Assembly: GCA_003131315.1 (NCBI GenBank)
Contig: PKUV01000003.1
Location: 1 to 53,598, forward strand
Direction of reading: 5' to 3'
Length of the DNA stretch: 53,598 nucleotides
Source of the DNA: Acidobacteriaceae bacterium
GTDB lineage: Bacteria > Acidobacteriota > Terriglobia > Terriglobales > Acidobacteriaceae
Shown here in pieces: positions 8,522 to 17,322 of this stretch. Below the pieces are notes generated by a model. It did not search any database and was not told where the DNA came from. It worked only from the letters and a program-made list of their open reading frames with translations. A program made the position numbers and the translations under genes. Positions within the stretch are counted from its first letter, which is position 1. Each line of letters begins with the position of its first letter.

Positions 8522-9736
8522 ATGCAGCGTGGAAGTCTCATCATAAACAATCGCAAACAAGGCCCTGATGTCTGGCAGTTTCGCTGGTCTGAGAAAGGGC
8601 CTCACGGCAAACGCGTGTATCGCAAGAAAGTGATTGGCACGGTCGAACGGTATTCCGACGCGGAAGCCGCCCGACGCGCGGTTACCGGCCTAATCTCGGA
8701 AATCAATTCGGGCGACCTGCGGGTGCGTTCCAACTCAATGACTGTCGCTCAACTCGGCGATCATTTCGAGCAGCGCGAATTGACAAAGGAAAATGCCTGG
8801 CGTAGTTACTCGACGAAGAAAATCTACAAAGCCTACCTAAAGCGATGGGTCCTTCCCCATTGGGGAGAATCTAAGATTGCTGGCTTCAGAACGATCGACG
8901 TGGAGTCTTGGCTTCGTGGCTTACCGTTGGCCAGGAGCAGTTGCGCCAAAATCCGAAACTTGATGTCTGTTCTCTTCAATCACGCCTGCCGATACGAACT
9001 CTTCGACCGTAATCCAATTCGGCTGGTCCGGCAAAGTGCCAAGCGGCGGACAGCGCCCATCGTGCTTACGCCCGGTGAAATCAAGACTCTAGTGGACAAC
9101 CTTGGTCTTCGAGAACGGACATTGGTGCTCCTCGCTGCATCTACTGGCTTGCGGCAGAGCGAGCTGTTCGGTTTGAAATGGGGCGACATCGACTTTGCTG
9201 ATGGGGCAATGAGTGTGACACGTTCCATTGCTTACGGAGTCGTTGGGCCCTGCAAAACCGAATCGTCGCAAAAGCCTGTACCTCTTCATCCGCTTCTCGC
9301 CGAAGCCCTGGCGCAGTGGAGAGAACATTGTTCCTACTGGAATTCCGACCACTGGATTTTCGCTAGCAGCCGTCACCGCGGACGGAAGCCGTACTGGGGA
9401 CAGGCAATCTTGCTCAGGTACGTGCGGCCCGCCGCCCGAAGGCTTGGAATCCAAAAACGCATTGGATGGCACACCTTCCGGCACACCTATTCGACGCTTC
9501 TGAGGAGCGTCGGAACGGAATTCAAGGTAATGCAAGAGCTCTTGCGGCATTCCTCTTTGCGGTCAACGTTGGACATCTACACGCAGGCAATTACCCCCGC
9601 TAAGCACGCCGCGCAGGCGGCCGTTTTGGCGCTGGTATTTTCTAACGAGACGCGCGGAGCGTCGATTGCCGAGGTGCAGGAATCTGCCACAACACAAGCG
9701 GAACAGCGGGAACATACAGATCACGGCGGAGAGTAG
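8522..9736 (+). CDS. tyrosine recombinase / phage-type integrase
   Basis: Predicted 404-aa site-specific recombinase that would integrate and excise a mobile element. I chose the ATG at 8522 because GGAGGAC lies 5 bases upstream; the longer frame adds a stretch with no homology character. The order is an N-terminal AP2-like arm-binding region (MQRGSLIINN...), a SAM-like core-binding domain (about 90-180), and the catalytic domain with Arg in STGLRQSELFGLKWGD, H-x-x-R in HTFRHTYS, a later His in LLRHSS and the nucleophile Tyr in LDIYTQ. It ends 86 bp before a tRNA-Asp 3' half, the classical int-att arrangement. Its ribosome site lies in a strong RNA fold, so expression is probably restrained. 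Confidence 0.93.
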   Translation: MQRGSLIINNRKQGPDVWQFRWSEKGPHGKRVYRKKVIGTVERYSDAEAARRAVTGLISEINSGDLRVRSNSMTVAQLGDHFEQRELTKENAWRSYSTKKIYKAYLKRWVLPHWGESKIAGFRTIDVESWLRGLPLARSSCAKIRNLMSVLFNHACRYELFDRNPIRLVRQSAKRRTAPIVLTPGEIKTLVDNLGLRERTLVLLAASTGLRQSELFGLKWGDIDFADGAMSVTRSIAYGVVGPCKTESSQKPVPLHPLLAEALAQWREHCSYWNSDHWIFASSRHRGRKPYWGQAILLRYVRPAARRLGIQKRIGWHTFRHTYSTLLRSVGTEFKVMQELLRHSSLRSTLDIYTQAITPAKHAAQAAVLALVFSNETRGASIAEVQESATTQAEQREHTDHGGE

Positions 9737-9822
9737 TAAGTGGGGCGCAAAAGGCCACAGAAGTGTGTCCTTTTGCACCCCGCTGTGTTTCTTTCAAAAC
9801 AGCGCAAGGTCTTTGTTTTGAA

Positions 9823-9867
9823 TGGCGGGGACGACGAGACTCGAACTCGCGACCTCTGCCGTGACAG
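9823..9867 (-). pseudogene. tRNA-Asp(GTC) 3' half, attachment-site scar
   Basis: The minus strand reads exactly from the anticodon loop CUGUCAC through the GGCAG stem, a 5-nt variable loop, T arm (GCGAG-UUCGAGU-CUCGU), acceptor CGUCCCC, discriminator G and encoded CCA: 45 nt in perfect register. The 5' half is absent; unrelated sequence joins at the anticodon loop. This is the usual footprint of a tyrosine recombinase crossover in a tRNA gene, and an integrase gene ends 86 bp away. Confidence 0.88.
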
Positions 9868-10267
9868 ATTGGAACTTAACGGTACTGACAGCTCGTTCTT
9901 AATCCTCTAAGGGAACTCAAGGGAACTCTTTGTCAGGCTTATTGGACCCAGATCGGACCCAAATTGGCCGATTCGGAATGGAGCCGCCGCCCTTTGGGTT
10001 ATGAGCCCACAGGGGATAGGAATTACAACAACTTACAAGACGCGGGTGGCCCTCGAAAAACCTTGTAAGAAGCGTTAGGGAATCGTTATTGGACAGCTAC
10101 AGGACAGTCGACCGTATCAGCATTTTTTCGCTCGGTGCGCAGTTTGAGCAGACCTAAGGACGAAACAGCCTCGGAACTTGAAGGCGCAATTGTTATTGTC
10201 GTGAAAGACCAACCACGATAAGGAAAGTTGGAGCCGTTTTGATTCGGAATTGTGCTCTCCTCGTAGA
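9868..10267. other. intergenic region with integration-scar sequence
   Basis: No gene supported. Contains the direct repeat AAGGGAACTC twice in tandem (about 9909-9928), possible recombinase arm sites, and the tRNA-Met anticodon-arm scar at 9991-10008. Confidence 0.5.
9991..10008 (-). other. tRNA-Met anticodon-arm scar without intron
   Basis: The minus strand reads GGGCTCATAACCCAAAGG, the anticodon arm of a CAU tRNA, followed by degenerate tRNA-like bases (GCGGCGG...). It matches the 3' exon at 37934-37976 through AACCCAAAGG, then drifts. Neither a D arm nor a proper T arm is present. Best read as a decayed attachment site. Confidence 0.5.
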
Positions 10268-11947
10268 TTATTGGGGTCGTGTGGCTCGCCATGTGCGATA
10301 CGCTCCCGTCAAATTGCGCACGCGGAAGCCGTGCTGGCTCAGGATGCGCGCTGCAATGTAGGAGCGCTGACCGCTCTGGCAATACGCGATGATTTCGCGG
10401 TCGCGAGGCAACTCACTCAGGCGCTGGCGCAACTCATCCAGGGGAATGTGCACCGAACCAGGAATAAATCCTAGCGCACGTTCGTCGGAACGGCGGACAT
10501 CCAGCAGCAGCGTCGTGATGGGATCGAGTGAAGCTACCTCGTCCCATTGTGCAAGTGCCACGTCACCAGCGAGCACGTTCTCTGCGGCCATGCCGGCAAG
10601 GTTCACGGGGTCTTTCGCCGAACCGTACGGCGGCGCATAGGCCAGTTCCAGTTCTGCCAGATCGTGAACCGTCATCCCGGCCTTGAGCCCGGTGGCCAGC
10701 ACGTCAATGCGTTTGTCCACTCCGTCATGGCCGATGGCTTGAGCGCCTAGCAGCCGGCCAGTCTCGGGCGCGAAAAGGATTTTCATCGCGATGGGTTGCG
10801 CGCCGGGATAGTAGCCCGCATGAGAGCCGGGGTGAAGATGAATCGCCTGAAAGGGAATGGCGGCGCGACGAAGCGTTTTTTCATTTGCGCCCGTGCAACC
10901 GGCGGTTAGATTGAACAACCGCAGAATGGCTGTGCCCCACGTGTGTTTGTATCGGGATGGGCGGCCGAGGATATTTTCGGCCGCAATGCGACCTTGGCGA
11001 TTCGCCGGACCAGCCAGCGGAATCAACGCCCATTGGCCCGTGACTCCATCCCGCACCTCAATCGCATCGCCTACTGCCCAGACGCGCGGATCGCTGGTCT
11101 GGAGGTGTTCATTAACCCGGATGCCCCCCAGCTTGCCGATTTCCAAGCCTGCATCCTTTGCCAGACCCACTTCTGGTTTTACGCCCAACCCGAGCACGAC
11201 AGAGTCGGCGGCCAATCGTTGACCGCTTTTCAGCACCACTATGGACGCCCTGGCAGGCTCCTGTGCCAGCGGCGGTTCGAAGGATACCACGGGATCGTTG
11301 AGGTGGAGGGCGACGCCGTTAGCACGCAACTCCACGTGCAGCCAGGCAGCGATTTCGGGGTCGAGGGGTGTCATCACCTGGGGCATCGCTTCCACCACCG
11401 TCACATGAAACCCGCGGTGATGCAGTTGCTCGGCCATTTCAAGTCCGATATAGCCACCGCCAACCACGACGGAGCGACAACCCTGACAATGTTTCGACCA
11501 CTCCATGATTCTTTCCACGTCGGGGATGTCTCGTACGACGAAATGATTTGGGCGCTCAATTCCGGGGATGTGCGGCTTCAAGGGCGATGCGCCCGTGGAA
11601 AGAATCAGCGCGTCGTAGGTTTCCTCGTATTCGCGGGAGGTTTCCAGCTCTCGCACCCGGATGCGCCTGGCCGGGCAGTCGATGCCGATGACCTCGGTAT
11701 TGATGCGCACATCAAGATTGAAGCGCGCCTTGAGGCTGTCTGGCGTTTGCACGAGCAAGCTGTCTTGTTCGGCGATCTCACCACCGACAAAATACGGTAG
11801 CCCGCAGTTGGCAAACGACACATGCGGGCCGCGCTCGAACATGATGATCTCGCAGTCCTCGCACAACCGTCGTGCGCGTGCTGCCGCGCTGGCCCCGCCT
11901 GCAACACCACCGACGATGATGAGGCGTTTGTTGCTCAAGCTTTTCAT
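10268..11947 (-). CDS. cdr: CoA-disulfide reductase with C-terminal rhodanese domain
   Basis: Predicted 559-aa flavoprotein of the CoADR-rhodanese fusion type, which reduces CoA or polysulfide disulfides with NAD(P)H and passes sulfane sulfur to the rhodanese domain. Seen: an FAD-binding GGVAGGASAAARARR at residues 13-27, the redox cysteine in SFANCGLPYFVGG (Cys48), a second dinucleotide fold VVVGGGYIGLEMAEQ, the FAD-contacting WAVGDAIEV, a dimerisation domain, and a rhodanese module ending in YCQSGQRSY (catalytic Cys about 523). A single active-site Cys rather than CxxxxC is typical of the CoADR/NADH-oxidase family. It sits alone on its strand behind an integration scar, so it may be an accessory sulfur or redox-stress gene. 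Confidence 0.93.
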   Translation of the reverse strand: MKSLSNKRLIIVGGVAGGASAAARARRLCEDCEIIMFERGPHVSFANCGLPYFVGGEIAEQDSLLVQTPDSLKARFNLDVRINTEVIGIDCPARRIRVRELETSREYEETYDALILSTGASPLKPHIPGIERPNHFVVRDIPDVERIMEWSKHCQGCRSVVVGGGYIGLEMAEQLHHRGFHVTVVEAMPQVMTPLDPEIAAWLHVELRANGVALHLNDPVVSFEPPLAQEPARASIVVLKSGQRLAADSVVLGLGVKPEVGLAKDAGLEIGKLGGIRVNEHLQTSDPRVWAVGDAIEVRDGVTGQWALIPLAGPANRQGRIAAENILGRPSRYKHTWGTAILRLFNLTAGCTGANEKTLRRAAIPFQAIHLHPGSHAGYYPGAQPIAMKILFAPETGRLLGAQAIGHDGVDKRIDVLATGLKAGMTVHDLAELELAYAPPYGSAKDPVNLAGMAAENVLAGDVALAQWDEVASLDPITTLLLDVRRSDERALGFIPGSVHIPLDELRQRLSELPRDREIIAYCQSGQRSYIAARILSQHGFRVRNLTGAYRTWRATRPQ

Positions 11948-12155
11948 TAGAATCTGACGATTGTGCGAACTTGGTTCGATTCTATCCTCCCTGAACCTTT
12001 CGTACCGAATCGTGAAATTACCGTCAAGACAGAACCGACTTGATTATCCGGCCTCCACCCGGCGTAGAACTGGCGCGGTCCTGCGCCTGCGGCCTCTTTT
12101 GGCGTCCAAGTACTTGCTTGCCTCAGCCACTCACTTAAGCGCGAAATCGTCCAAA

Positions 12156-12773
12156 TCAGCAACAACCACAAGCCTTGCCGCGCATGGCTTCCCATCCTTC
12201 CCGTAGGATGAGGGGAACAATGACAAGCGCAGCAATCGGGTCGGCCCACCTAAGGTGCCAAATCGCGTTGACTCCAAGGCCCGCCAGAGCAACCAAGGAG
12301 AGGTAAGCGCACAAAGCGGATTCAGCGGCATCCGCTCTGAGTGCGGCGCTGCCCGTGATTGCTGATAGCTTCCGCTTTTCCTTGGCAAGCCAAGGCATGA
12401 TTGCAGCTGCGGCGATCAAGATGACTATTCCCAGGTACGTTGTTTTGGGTTCACTGTGTCCCAAGAGTGTCATTACTGAAGCCACGGCCACATAGGCCGC
12501 AAGTATGAACAACAGCACCGCTGCGATTCGCGCCGCGTGTCTTTCTGATTGTTCCTGCGCGGCATGAGCACGGAACCGCCACAACACAACTATGGCTGAG
12601 AAGAGTTCGCTAGCACTGTCACCCCCAAAGGCGAGTAGTGCTGGGCTGCGGGCCATCCATGCGGCAGACAGGGCTACCGCGGCCTCCACAGTCATCCAAA
12701 CGATTGTGACCGTTTGAATCCATTGGACTCGACGGATCGTGTCTTGGGTCGGAATTTGCAGGACGAACGCCAT
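12156..12773 (-). CDS. CDF-like cation transporter, short form
   Basis: Predicted 205-aa inner-membrane protein with about six hydrophobic helices. The residues FGGDSASEL in the second helix and ADAAESALC in the fifth sit where CDF exporters hold their metal-binding acidic residues, so Zn/Co/Fe-type efflux is plausible. Unlike usual CDF proteins of about 300 aa it has no cytoplasmic C-terminal domain; instead it ends in the cysteine cluster ACGCC, a possible metal site. The ATG at 12773 has only a weak ribosome site. It follows the reductase gene by about 200 bp on the opposite side of any shared operon, so co-transcription is uncertain. Confidence 0.7.
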   Translation of the reverse strand: MAFVLQIPTQDTIRRVQWIQTVTIVWMTVEAAVALSAAWMARSPALLAFGGDSASELFSAIVVLWRFRAHAAQEQSERHAARIAAVLLFILAAYVAVASVMTLLGHSEPKTTYLGIVILIAAAAIMPWLAKEKRKLSAITGSAALRADAAESALCAYLSLVALAGLGVNAIWHLRWADPIAALVIVPLILREGWEAMRGKACGCC

Positions 12774-13040
12774 GAAAATTGAGCAATGTCACCTGCCATC
12801 ATAACCGCGTGCCCCCGCAAACGACCCTCCGCCAACTGGCTCCGAGCCGAGTTGCCCGTACAGAGAAACAGAACCCTTTGACGTGTACGCGGCGTTCTCT
12901 GAGGCCTAAGGAGAGAACACTTCAGATGGACTGCCTTAGTTCAGAGAACCTGAAGGGTGGAGCCTTTACCTACGCAATAGAGCGGAAGAGGATCCGTGAA
13001 GAATCGTCGTTTTCAACATCGACACATCTGATTCGGAACC

Positions 13041-13190
13041 TCACACTGCACTTCGTCGACCGCTCACCAAGTTGTAGATTAGAACCACCACCGCTGCAAC
13101 CAGCAGCAAGTAGATCAGGCCTCCGCCGACATGGAGACTGAAGCCCAGAAGCCACAGAATCAAAAGAACTACGAAAATTGTCCAAAGCAT
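13041..13190 (-). CDS. Lmo0937-type small membrane protein
   Basis: A 49-aa peptide with two hydrophobic helices separated by a glycine turn: MLWTIFVVLLILWLLGF, then HVGGG, then LIYLLLVAAVVVLIYNL, and a basic end. This is the pattern of the Lmo0937 family of tiny membrane proteins, often stress-induced and of unknown role. A strong ribosome site, AGGAGAT, precedes the ATG. Confidence 0.8.
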   Translation of the reverse strand: MLWTIFVVLLILWLLGFSLHVGGGLIYLLLVAAVVVLIYNLVSGRRSAV

Positions 13191-13546
13191 ATTGAATCTC
13201 CTGTGCTCATTCCTGAGCACTTTCTGAATAGATGATGACAGGGGGGAGCGTTGCGAGTCTGCGCAAGATTGCTCACGTACGCGAAGGCGCAGCCAGAAAC
13301 CAGCTTGATCAATTTTGACCTGCTCGAACCTGGATTACACCGCGGCAAGATAGCCGCGAACCGTGAAGCTGGGAGCCGGCAAGGGGGAAGGGGGCACTAG
13401 GATTCGTGATCCGTTCGAACGGTTGGAGAAGAGGACTTCTGCTTAATGTTTGCTGAAGACCCGATTCAAACGACACTCCCTGTGGAATTGAGGGGCATAC
13501 GATTTCCCAGTACGATAGAGGGAGCTAAACTCACAACGAGGTCGGA
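13191..13546. other. divergent intergenic region
   Basis: Lies between the leftward 49-aa gene and the rightward phospholipase-like gene. It carries TTTTGACC at 13313-13320, a variant of the TTGA(A/C)CAG element that recurs before small genes in this window. No coding signal seen. Confidence 0.45.
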
Positions 13547-14803
13547 ATGGGGAGAATCGGACGCCGCGAAGCGTGGTCTTTGAGAGCCTTCGCCATCATC
13601 ATGGCAGTTGTCCTGTGTTTGGCCTGGCCAAACGAGACCGCGGCCTATGCTGTCCTTGCGCATGAAGCGATCATTGACAGCGTCTGGGACACCAACATAC
13701 GCCCCTTACTGTTGAAGCGTTTTCCCGATGCCACGGCAGAAGAACTCAAAGAAGCACACGGCTATGCGTACGGCGGGGCGATTATCCAGGACATGGGTTA
13801 TTATCCGCACGGAAGCTTTTTCTTCAGCGATTTGACGCACTATGTGCGGAGCGGAGACTTTGTCCTGGCTCTTCTCCACGATTCTAAGGATCTTGACGGC
13901 TATGCCTTTGCGCTTGGGGCACTCGCTCACTACGCCTCGGACAACGAAGGTCACCCCATGGGCACGAATCGCGCGGTCCCGCTCCTGTATCCCAAGTTGC
14001 AGAAAAAATACGGCGACTCGGTTACCTATGAAGAAGACAAGCTGGCGCACGTGAAGACGGAATTTGGATTCGACGTTCTGGAAGTAGCGCATGGACGTTA
14101 CGCTCCGGATAGTTACCACGACTTCATCGGCTTTGGAGTTTCGGTTCCTCTCCTGGAACAAGCCTTTCAGGAAACCTACGGTTTGGATCTGAAAACCGTT
14201 CTCACGAACGAAGACGAGGTGCTCGGTTCCTACCGTCACGCTGTCAGCCAGCTTCTTCCCAAAGCCACGGGTATTGCCTGGAGTCTGAAGAAAGACGAGA
14301 TCTTGAAGGATCAGCCCGGCATGACGAAAAGGAAGTTTCTGTACAATCTTTCTCGCGCGAGTTACCAAAAGAACTGGGGAAAGAACTATCGGCCGCCGAC
14401 CTGTTGGGAAAGATTTCTCGCCTTCCTTACTCGGATTATCCCCAAGGTCGGTCCCTTAAGAGTGCTGGAGCTCAAAACGCCTACGCCTGCGGCGGAAAAA
14501 CTATTCCAAGCGAGCTTCAACACGACGCTGGATCGCTACCGACAGTTGCTGACCCAGGTGGGTGCCGGCCAGCCGGACTTGCCCAACGAAAATTTTGACA
14601 CCGGTGCAATCACGGGGCCGGGAATATATCGGCTCAACGATGAGACGCATGCACAGTTGCTCGACGCGCTGGCGAAGCAGAATTTCAGTGGTGCTTCGCT
14701 GGAGGTTCGGGCTGAGCTTCTGGAATTCTACGGGCATCCGGATGCTCCTTACGCGACGAAGCGAAAACCAAAGGACTGGGCAAGAGTTCAGGCCGAACTT
14801 TAA
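13547..14803 (+). CDS. exported zinc-dependent phospholipase C-like protein
   Basis: Predicted 418-aa protein with a basic N-terminus and signal peptide (FAIIMAVVLCLAWPNETAAYA). The mature part begins AVLAHEAIIDSVWD, then DMGYYPHGSFFFSD, HY, and LGALAHYASDNEGHPMG, a spread of His and Asp residues as in the S1/P1 nuclease and zinc phospholipase C fold, where they bind three metal ions. It could therefore cleave phospholipid head groups or nucleotides outside the cytoplasm; the sequence does not decide which. GAGGT lies 8 bases before the ATG. A PAP2 phosphatase gene follows on the same strand 139 bp later, so the two may act in one lipid-phosphate pathway. Confidence 0.82.
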   Translation: MGRIGRREAWSLRAFAIIMAVVLCLAWPNETAAYAVLAHEAIIDSVWDTNIRPLLLKRFPDATAEELKEAHGYAYGGAIIQDMGYYPHGSFFFSDLTHYVRSGDFVLALLHDSKDLDGYAFALGALAHYASDNEGHPMGTNRAVPLLYPKLQKKYGDSVTYEEDKLAHVKTEFGFDVLEVAHGRYAPDSYHDFIGFGVSVPLLEQAFQETYGLDLKTVLTNEDEVLGSYRHAVSQLLPKATGIAWSLKKDEILKDQPGMTKRKFLYNLSRASYQKNWGKNYRPPTCWERFLAFLTRIIPKVGPLRVLELKTPTPAAEKLFQASFNTTLDRYRQLLTQVGAGQPDLPNENFDTGAITGPGIYRLNDETHAQLLDALAKQNFSGASLEVRAELLEFYGHPDAPYATKRKPKDWARVQAEL

Positions 14804-14942
14804 CAATTGAAGAAGGCAGCTCCGCCAGTGGTTCCGCCGGCCGCAGACGGTCGCGTCCAGCCAGGCCTCTCGTCCGAGTAAGGGGAAGGTCTTCTGTAGT
14901 TTCTCAGCCGTGGAGGTTGAGGCTGTATGTGGGAGATACGGC

Positions 14943-15653
14943 ATGCAACCGAGTCCCGCTAAATTCTCGGCCCGAGCCATAAAGGCCTCCTGGTGGTTGG
15001 GGACGGCCTCGCTGGCTTTTGGCCTTTTTATCAAGATCACTTCTGAACTGCTGGAGCACGAGGTGTCCGGCGTGGATCGTACGATCCTGATTGGTTTCGC
15101 GAAGGCACGAACTCCCTGGCTCACGGTGGTGGCCGTGGATTTGACGGCATTGGGATCGGTCACACTCGTGGTGCTTATTTCGACCATAGCGTTGTGTGTA
15201 CTGCTCCTCTTGAAGGACCGGATGGGAGCGCTGCAACTGGTGGCGGCTTCCGTGGGTGCAGGAATTCTAACGACCACAATCAAGGACTACATTGACCGGG
15301 CTCGCCCTGAGGTCGTTACACAGCTCGTCAAGGTTTCGGGCTTGTCCTATCCCAGCGGCCACTCACTGGCGGCCGCATCCCTCTATTTGACCGTAGCCAT
15401 TCTTGTGTGTCGGCATCTTCAAAGAACCGGGCATCAAATCGCGATTCTGGCGATGACGGTTGGGGTCATACTGCTGGTCGGAATGACTCGCATCTACCTC
15501 GGAGTACATTACCCAAGCGACGTCGCCAGCGGCATATCGCTTGGGGCGGCCTGGGCGCTTTTGTTGGCCGGATGCTTTTCGTTTTTCCCTAATCCCAAGA
15601 TCGCCCCCCCGGGCAATAGTTCTCTGGAGCGTGCGCTGCCCCTTCCATCGTGA
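14943..15653 (+). CDS. PAP2-family membrane phosphatase
   Basis: Predicted 236-aa integral membrane lipid phosphatase. The three PAP2 signatures are present in order: K-x6-RP in KDYIDRARP, PSGH in YPSGHSLAAAS, and SR-x5-H-x3-D in TRIYLGVHYPSD (T in place of the first S). About six helices surround them. Members remove phosphate from phosphatidate, undecaprenyl pyrophosphate or similar lipids on the outer face of the membrane. The frame opens at a GTG at 14910, but the ATG at 14943 has GGGAG before it and a better N-terminus. The neighbour upstream is a phospholipase C-like gene. Confidence 0.9.
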   Translation: MQPSPAKFSARAIKASWWLGTASLAFGLFIKITSELLEHEVSGVDRTILIGFAKARTPWLTVVAVDLTALGSVTLVVLISTIALCVLLLLKDRMGALQLVAASVGAGILTTTIKDYIDRARPEVVTQLVKVSGLSYPSGHSLAAASLYLTVAILVCRHLQRTGHQIAILAMTVGVILLVGMTRIYLGVHYPSDVASGISLGAAWALLLAGCFSFFPNPKIAPPGNSSLERALPLPS

Positions 15654-15721
15654 CTCATGAACATTAGGCAGCATTAGATGGAGAGCAGGTGCAGAGGCGA
15701 AGGCTTCACAACTCTCTTTCT

Positions 15722-16594
15722 TCATCGCGCCCCCGGCGGCTCTTGTGTGGTTGGAATTCCGACCAGGTGGCGATAGAACGCAACGGCCCGGTTGACCGAG
15801 GAAGAATCATTTCCCGCGATCAGACCGTTGGCATTCCTTCCCGTGCGCACGATGCTGTAGTAGCGCCAGACGCTATCCGACTCGCGATCCAGGAAGTACA
15901 TCGACTGGAGGTCACCCGGGTGAAGGATAGGTATGAGGAAATAGCGCATCGTGCTGACGTTCTCCACATCGAAGACGAGTCGCCTGGCCGAAGCCTCCAC
16001 AATCTGCATTCGGTAGATGGCCTTGCCAGAAAGGTTGTCGACCTGTTCGAAGTAGAGCACCTTGCCTTCCTTCATCTCATCGGACGTAAAGTCTCCGCGG
16101 CGTCGACCCGACTGCAAACCGGTCAGAGCGTAGGCGTCCACAATTAACGTTCGCCACTGCTTGTGAGTGGTCGACCAGTAGCGCATGCCCGCGAGTTCTG
16201 AAATTGCTCCAATGTGGCGAAACAAGCCACTAGCTTCCGAGGTATGAGGAAATCTCGCGGCTATGGTCACCAACGTCGTAAAGCCCACTTCAGCCCAACC
16301 GGTGCATGCGGGCGGCTTCCAGTCCGGGCCGAGGTCAGACTTGCTCCACGATTTCACTATGGCCAAATCATTCAGACCCGGATAGAAGGGATAGAACGGC
16401 ATGAGTTGATCTCCGCATGGCGGCTGCGGTCCCAGCTGAGACTCAACATCTATGAGCCGTCCCGCCTGCAGCGTAGGAGGAGAAAGCTGGAGGCGATTTG
16501 CCTCTTGGGCTGGATTTATCGCGGGCAATATCAACAGGAGCGCCGAGAGAATCAGCGCATCCCGGAACCGCGGCAGTTTGTCCTTTACTGGCAT
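15722..16594 (-). CDS. secreted protein of unknown function
   Basis: Predicted 290-aa exported protein: basic start, hydrophobic segment (DALILSALLLILPAINPAQ), then a mixed alpha/beta domain. Notable stretches are a PPCG-x-QLMPFYP region, KPPACTGWAEVGF with a second cysteine that could form a disulfide with the first, and a C-terminal half with regular beta pattern (LVFDVENVSTMRYFLIP). I do not recognise a named family with confidence; the layout resembles periplasmic proteins annotated only as conserved hypothetical. It runs convergent with the PAP2 gene and has no operon partner. Confidence 0.72.
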   Translation of the reverse strand: MPVKDKLPRFRDALILSALLLILPAINPAQEANRLQLSPPTLQAGRLIDVESQLGPQPPCGDQLMPFYPFYPGLNDLAIVKSWSKSDLGPDWKPPACTGWAEVGFTTLVTIAARFPHTSEASGLFRHIGAISELAGMRYWSTTHKQWRTLIVDAYALTGLQSGRRRGDFTSDEMKEGKVLYFEQVDNLSGKAIYRMQIVEASARRLVFDVENVSTMRYFLIPILHPGDLQSMYFLDRESDSVWRYYSIVRTGRNANGLIAGNDSSSVNRAVAFYRHLVGIPTTQEPPGAR

Positions 16595-16899
16595 TGCCTG
16601 TTCGATTCCGAGTCTTGGGGATCGCGAATTGCCGTAGATCGTCGAAAACTCACAAACTCACAAATCTTCCAAGGGGCTATGTGTCGAGTGAGAGAACTCA
16701 AAGACAGAGACCCCGGAAACATCTAGGTGTCTGGACGAGAGCCAAAATCATTGTTTCGTTCCGATCTCACACCTGTCTGGTCAAAACGGAACATACGATG
16801 CGCAAGCCACGTTGACGCTCTCGAAGGGAGTTTTGAACCTGACACACTGGACGTTGTGTCTCGGCTCAGGCCGGCCCGGCAGCACGCACCCCTCGTCGA
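16595..16899. other. intergenic, nothing recognised
   Basis: About 300 bp between the secreted unknown and the tRNA-Met scar. Short frames only; no promoter, hairpin or RNA that I can support. Confidence 0.5.
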
Positions 16900-16944
16900 T
16901 GGTTGCGGGGGGCGGTGATTTGAACCGCCGACCTTTGGGTTATG
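16900..16944 (-). pseudogene. tRNA-Met(CAU) 3' exon, damaged copy
   Basis: The minus strand gives CAUAA (end of the anticodon loop), CCCAA, AGGUC, a T arm, acceptor CCCCGCA, discriminator A and encoded CCA. Compared with 37934-37976 it has a 2-base insertion in the T loop, which breaks the 7-nt loop. There is no tRNA 5' half next to the intron-like RNA that precedes it; the 37-aa membrane peptide gene abuts instead. So this is a displaced scar, not a working tRNA gene. Confidence 0.82.
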
Positions 16945-17201
16945 CGATCTGACTCACCTTTCGGTGAGAGTTGGACTGTACCTTCACCCACGAGGGGTGC
17001 TCGCCATCCAGTCTCTACGCCTTCCCCCACCATTCCGGGGGCTTGGTTCGGTATTGCCCTATCGCTCGCGGGACGTAGGTTCCACCGACTTTGACGAGTG
17101 ATCTTCCGGTGCATTTGCGCCGGACGCCCAATTTGCAAAAGCTCCTATGATAAGGATGTCCAGGGAACTCGAAGGAATCCTTAGGAGCGTGAGGTTATGA
17201 G
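16945..17201 (-). ncRNA. group I (IC3-like) intron remnant, copy 1
   Basis: About 257 nt directly before the tRNA-Met 3' exon. In the RNA sense I see the conserved core of tRNA-type group I introns: a Q-like GGCAATACCGAACCAAGCC, R-like GTAGAGACTGG and S-like GGTACAGTCC, whose GACTG/CAGTC would form P7. There is also a P8 hairpin CACCC...GGGTG, a P9 hairpin CTCACC-GAAA-GGTGAG, and a P6-like CCCCC...GGGGG. The element ends in G before the exon. The distal end reads CTCATAACCTCACG, again the anticodon-loop sequence, where similarity to copy 2 stops. Splicing is not expected because the 5' exon is missing. Confidence 0.78.
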
Positions 17202-17208
17202 CTCACGA

Positions 17209-17322
17209 CTATTTCTTGGACACCTTGTTAATTAAGACGACGAGCAGGACCACCACCAGTGCGCCGATCACCGTCCAGATCCACATCTCTCCGCCCATCC
17301 ATCCATATGCGTGGTTCATCAT
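17209..17322 (-). CDS. 37-aa single-helix membrane peptide
   Basis: MMNHAYGWMGGEMWIW is followed by one long hydrophobic helix (TVIGALVVVLLVVLINKV) and a basic end. The Met/His/Trp-rich front and short length resemble small membrane peptides found beside copper or heavy-metal genes; a YHS-domain gene lies 300 bp upstream on the same strand. Its stop codon is only 7 bp from the attachment core at 17201, so the island boundary directly abuts it. Ribosome site weak. Confidence 0.65.
   Translation of the reverse strand: MMNHAYGWMGGEMWIWTVIGALVVVLLVVLINKVSKK

Noticed and set aside
10086-10292. Short minus-strand frame (MASHTTPIIYEES...) after the reductase gene
   Set aside because: Overlaps the reductase 3' end, no ribosome site or recognisable pattern; it lies in the scar region.
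16900-17201. Complete intron-containing tRNA gene
   Set aside because: The sequence upstream of the intron is the 37-aa peptide gene; no acceptor or D arm pairs with the 3' exon.
16945-17201. Riboswitch or attC-like site
   Set aside because: The Q/R/S motifs, P7 pairing and terminal G directly before a tRNA exon fit a group I intron better than any riboswitch I know, and no integron integrase is present.
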